Source of the DNA: Clostridia bacterium
GTDB lineage: Bacteria > Bacillota > Clostridia > Christensenellales > Borkfalkiaceae
Length of the DNA: 31,553 nucleotides
Assembly: GCA_900767195.1 (NCBI GenBank)
Contig: CAAFYG010000098.1
Span: forward strand, 1-31,553
Direction of reading: 5' to 3'
Position 1 is the first letter of the stretch; each line of letters starts with the position of its first letter. Both the position numbers and the translations under genes were made by a program. Of the stretch, positions 29,712-31,553 are shown piece after piece. The notes under the pieces were generated by a model. The model worked only from the letters and a program-made list of their open reading frames with translations, ran no database searches and had not been told where the DNA came from.

Positions 29712-30539
29712 TTAGTTGATTCTCTTGAGAATGAACTTGTTCGTTGCATTCTTTTTCTTTCTCGTCTTGTAGCCGAGAGCGGGTTTGCCCCAAGGAGTCA
29801 TAGGTCCGGCATGCCCTACGGGCGCTTTGCCTTCGCCGCCGCCGTGAGGGTGATCTACGGGGTTCATAACCGCACCGCGTACTTCCGGACGCTGACCTAA
29901 ATATCTTGCTTTGCCGGCTTTGCCGAGCGATACGATTTCATGCTCTACGTTGCCGACCTGTCCGATCGTGGCGCGGCATCTTAAAAGTACGTATCTCATT
30001 TCGCCGCTGGGCAGACGAAGCGTGGCATATTTGCCTTCGGTGGCTACGATCTGCGCCGCAAGTCCCGCGCTTCTTGCGAGCTGGCCGCCCTTGCCGGGGG
30101 TAAGCTCTACGTTGTGCACCATCGTACCTACGGGAATGTTTTCAAGCGGCAGGGCGTTGCCCACTTTGATATCCGCTTTCGCGCCGCTCATCACCTTGTC
30201 GCCCACGTTTAAGCCGAGGGGGGCGAGGATATAAGCTTTTGCGCCGTCCGCATACGCGATGAGCGCGATGTTTGCGCTTCTGTTCGGATCGTACTGGATG
30301 CTTTTCACCGTAGCGGGGATATCGTCTTTATTGCGCTTGAAGTCGATAATGCGATATTTCGTGCGGTTTCCGCCGCCGATGTGACGGCAGGTGATTTTAC
30401 CCTGATTGTTTCTGCCGCCCGAATGACGCTGATCGTGCATCAGGGACTTTTCCGGTTTACCGCCCGTTACTTCTTCTCTTTTAAGCACCGTGATGAAACG
30501 GCGGGACGGCGTGGTAGGTTTATACGTTTTAATAGCCAT
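29712..30539 (-). CDS. rplB: 50S ribosomal protein L2
   Basis: L2 is needed for subunit joining and peptidyl transfer. The 275 residues show MAIKTYKPTTPSRRFITVLK, GRNNQGKITCRHIGGGNRTKYRIIDF, the core OB and SH3-like domains, and VMNPVDHPHGGGEG (224-237) with the conserved histidine, then TPWGKPALGYKTRKKKNATNKFI. Length is normal. GGAGG precedes the ATG at 30539. Confidence 0.98.
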   Translation of the reverse strand: MAIKTYKPTTPSRRFITVLKREEVTGGKPEKSLMHDQRHSGGRNNQGKITCRHIGGGNRTKYRIIDFKRNKDDIPATVKSIQYDPNRSANIALIAYADGAKAYILAPLGLNVGDKVMSGAKADIKVGNALPLENIPVGTMVHNVELTPGKGGQLARSAGLAAQIVATEGKYATLRLPSGEMRYVLLRCRATIGQVGNVEHEIVSLGKAGKARYLGQRPEVRGAVMNPVDHPHGGGEGKAPVGHAGPMTPWGKPALGYKTRKKKNATNKFILKRIN

Positions 30540-30557
30540 GTTTTGTGTCCTCCCCGA

Positions 30558-30848
30558 TTACGCCAAAGAATTGAAGAACTCGATGGGCTTGCTGTCCTCT
30601 TTGAGGATTACCACCGCTTTTTTGCGGTTGGGCGTGTAACCTTCGTTTCTGCCCATTCTCTTCAGCTTGCCTTTGCAGTTGATCGTGTTTACTTTGGCAA
30701 CCTTAACGCCGAACAGTTTTTCAACGGCGTTTCTGATCTCGATTTTGTTTGCGGTGTTCTTCACGTAGAACGTGTATCTCTTATCCGCGATTCCGTCGTA
30801 CCCTTTCTCGGTGAGAACGGGTTTCAAAATTACGTCTTCGGCAAACAT
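30558..30848 (-). CDS. rplW: 50S ribosomal protein L23
   Basis: L23 lies at the tunnel exit and docks trigger factor and SRP. The 96 residues show DVILKPVLTEKGYDGI, YTFYVKNTANKIEIRNAVEKLFGVKVAKVNTI and the basic loop KGKLKRMGRNEGYTPNRKKAVVIL. Its ATG shares one base with the rplD stop (TAATG). Confidence 0.97.
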   Translation of the reverse strand: MFAEDVILKPVLTEKGYDGIADKRYTFYVKNTANKIEIRNAVEKLFGVKVAKVNTINCKGKLKRMGRNEGYTPNRKKAVVILKEDSKPIEFFNSLA

Positions 30849-31468
30849 TACGCGTATACCTCCTGGAATTTCTCTGCGGCGGCTTTCGTCATCACCACTT
30901 TCGCGTTCGCCACCACGTCGTAGGTGTTAAGAAGCTCTACGCTCATCGTGGATATGCGGGGAAGATTGTTCGCCGCGCGGATCACAAGCTCGTCTTTCCC
31001 GCTCATTACGAGAAGCGCGCTCTTATTCAGATTCATCGCCTTTACAAACGCCGCCATTTCTTTGGTTTTGCCCTCGGATTTCAGCTCGTCCACAATAAGA
31101 AGCTCGCCGTCGGCAAGTTTCTTGGATACCGCGGACAAAAGCGCGCCCGTCTTCGCTTTCGCGTTCATCTTCTTTGAAAAGTCGCGCGATTTGGGAGCGA
31201 ACACTACGCCGCCTTTGATCCACTGCGGAGCGCGGATAGATCCCTGACGCGCTCTGCCCGTGCCTTTCTGACGCCACGGCTTGATGCCGCCGCCGCGCAC
31301 TTCGCTGCGGGTGAGCGTGGATTTCGTACCCTGTCTTTCGTTGGCAAGACGCGTTACAACCGCCTGATGAATAAGGCTTTCGTTGTACTCTGCGCCGAAT
31401 ACGCTGTCGCTGAGCTCCATTTCGCCGACAACCGAGCCTTTCATATTATATACTTTAATTCCGGTCAT
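30848..31468 (-). CDS. rplD: 50S ribosomal protein L4
   Basis: L4 lines the peptide tunnel and in some bacteria represses the S10 operon. The 206 residues include the long tunnel loop (about 48-95) with RGGGIKPWRQKGTGRARQGSIRAPQWIKGGVVF, and a globular C-terminal domain ending FQEVYA. Length is normal. AAGGAG lies upstream of the ATG at 31468. It follows rplC by 12 bases. Confidence 0.98.
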   Translation of the reverse strand: MTGIKVYNMKGSVVGEMELSDSVFGAEYNESLIHQAVVTRLANERQGTKSTLTRSEVRGGGIKPWRQKGTGRARQGSIRAPQWIKGGVVFAPKSRDFSKKMNAKAKTGALLSAVSKKLADGELLIVDELKSEGKTKEMAAFVKAMNLNKSALLVMSGKDELVIRAANNLPRISTMSVELLNTYDVVANAKVVMTKAAAEKFQEVYA

Positions 31469-31480
31469 TGTCTTTTCTCC

Positions 31481-31553
31481 TTATTTGCCCTTCTCGCATC
31501 TGCCCACGGTGTCTACGCTGCCTTGCACGCCGCGAATCGCGCCCTTAATGAGA
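31481..31553 (-). CDS. rplC: 50S ribosomal protein L3, C-terminal end (cut by the window)
   Basis: Only the last 23 codons are in view. They read LIKGAIRGVQGSVDTVGRCE plus a few residues, which matches the C-terminal strand of L3 (usual pattern LIKGAIPGPKGSLV). The place directly before rplD is the standard S10-operon order. The usual Pro-Gly-Pro is Arg-Gly-Val here, which is odd but not disabling. The rest, and rpsJ, should lie to the right. Confidence 0.85.
   Translation of the reverse strand, partial: LIKGAIRGVQGSVDTVGRCEKGK

Overview
The window has two very different parts. From about 16.4 kb to the right edge, everything is on the minus strand and forms a nearly complete S10-spc-alpha ribosomal protein cluster: rplC (3' end only), rplD, rplW, rplB, rpsS, rplV, rpsC, rplP, rpmC, rpsQ, rplN, rplX, rplE, rpsN, rpsH, rplF, rplR, rpsE, rpmD, rplO, secY, adk, map, infA, rpmJ, rpsM, rpsK, rpsD, rpoA and rplQ. 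The host is bacterial and most likely a Bacillota/Clostridia member. The evidence is the zinc-ribbon S14, the C+ form of S4, a zinc-type adenylate kinase LID, rpsD between rpsK and rpoA, strong AGGAGG-type ribosome sites, and sigma-A-like TTGACA/TATAAT promoters. I cannot name a genus from the sequence; a gut-type Clostridia lineage of balanced GC is my inference.

The left part (about 1-11.5 kb) is a minus-strand phage morphogenesis block. In transcription order it holds a sigma-like/ArpU-like regulator, the large terminase, a small protein resembling the end of a small terminase, a portal, a scaffold-like protein, an HK97-fold-type major capsid protein, a small adaptor-like protein, a P22 gp10-like propeller-type protein and a short unassigned protein. 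Order and sizes resemble the P22-type podovirus head and tail-neck cassette. No integrase, lysis or replication genes are in view, so only part of a prophage, possibly a domesticated one, is seen. A plus-strand membrane-anchored surface protein gene (9654-10364) is wedged between the regulator and the terminase.

The middle (about 11.5-16.4 kb) holds a palindrome-rich AT region with a LexA-like box, a large exported propeller-like surface protein with a C-terminal SH3-like domain and membrane anchor (12363-14906), a two-TM protein on the other strand (15041-15817) that shares a bidirectional terminator with it, and a degenerate direct/inverted repeat region just past the rplQ terminator.

The most unusual content is a dispersed structured repeat system that fills the gaps between the phage genes and is absent from the ribosomal half. 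One family (A) has a C-rich palindrome followed by a second hairpin whose stem sequence differs between copies but stays paired by compensatory changes, then a fixed GATGAGGGGCGCA tail. A second family (B) is an AT-rich hairpin that also covaries and ends in the same AGGGGCG tail. Two surface-protein genes have their TATAAT box only 6-7 bases before the start codon and no ribosome site, which suggests leaderless mRNAs. The alpha operon is split by a hairpin plus a new TTGACA-18-TATAAT promoter with a leader of about 325 nt before rpsM.
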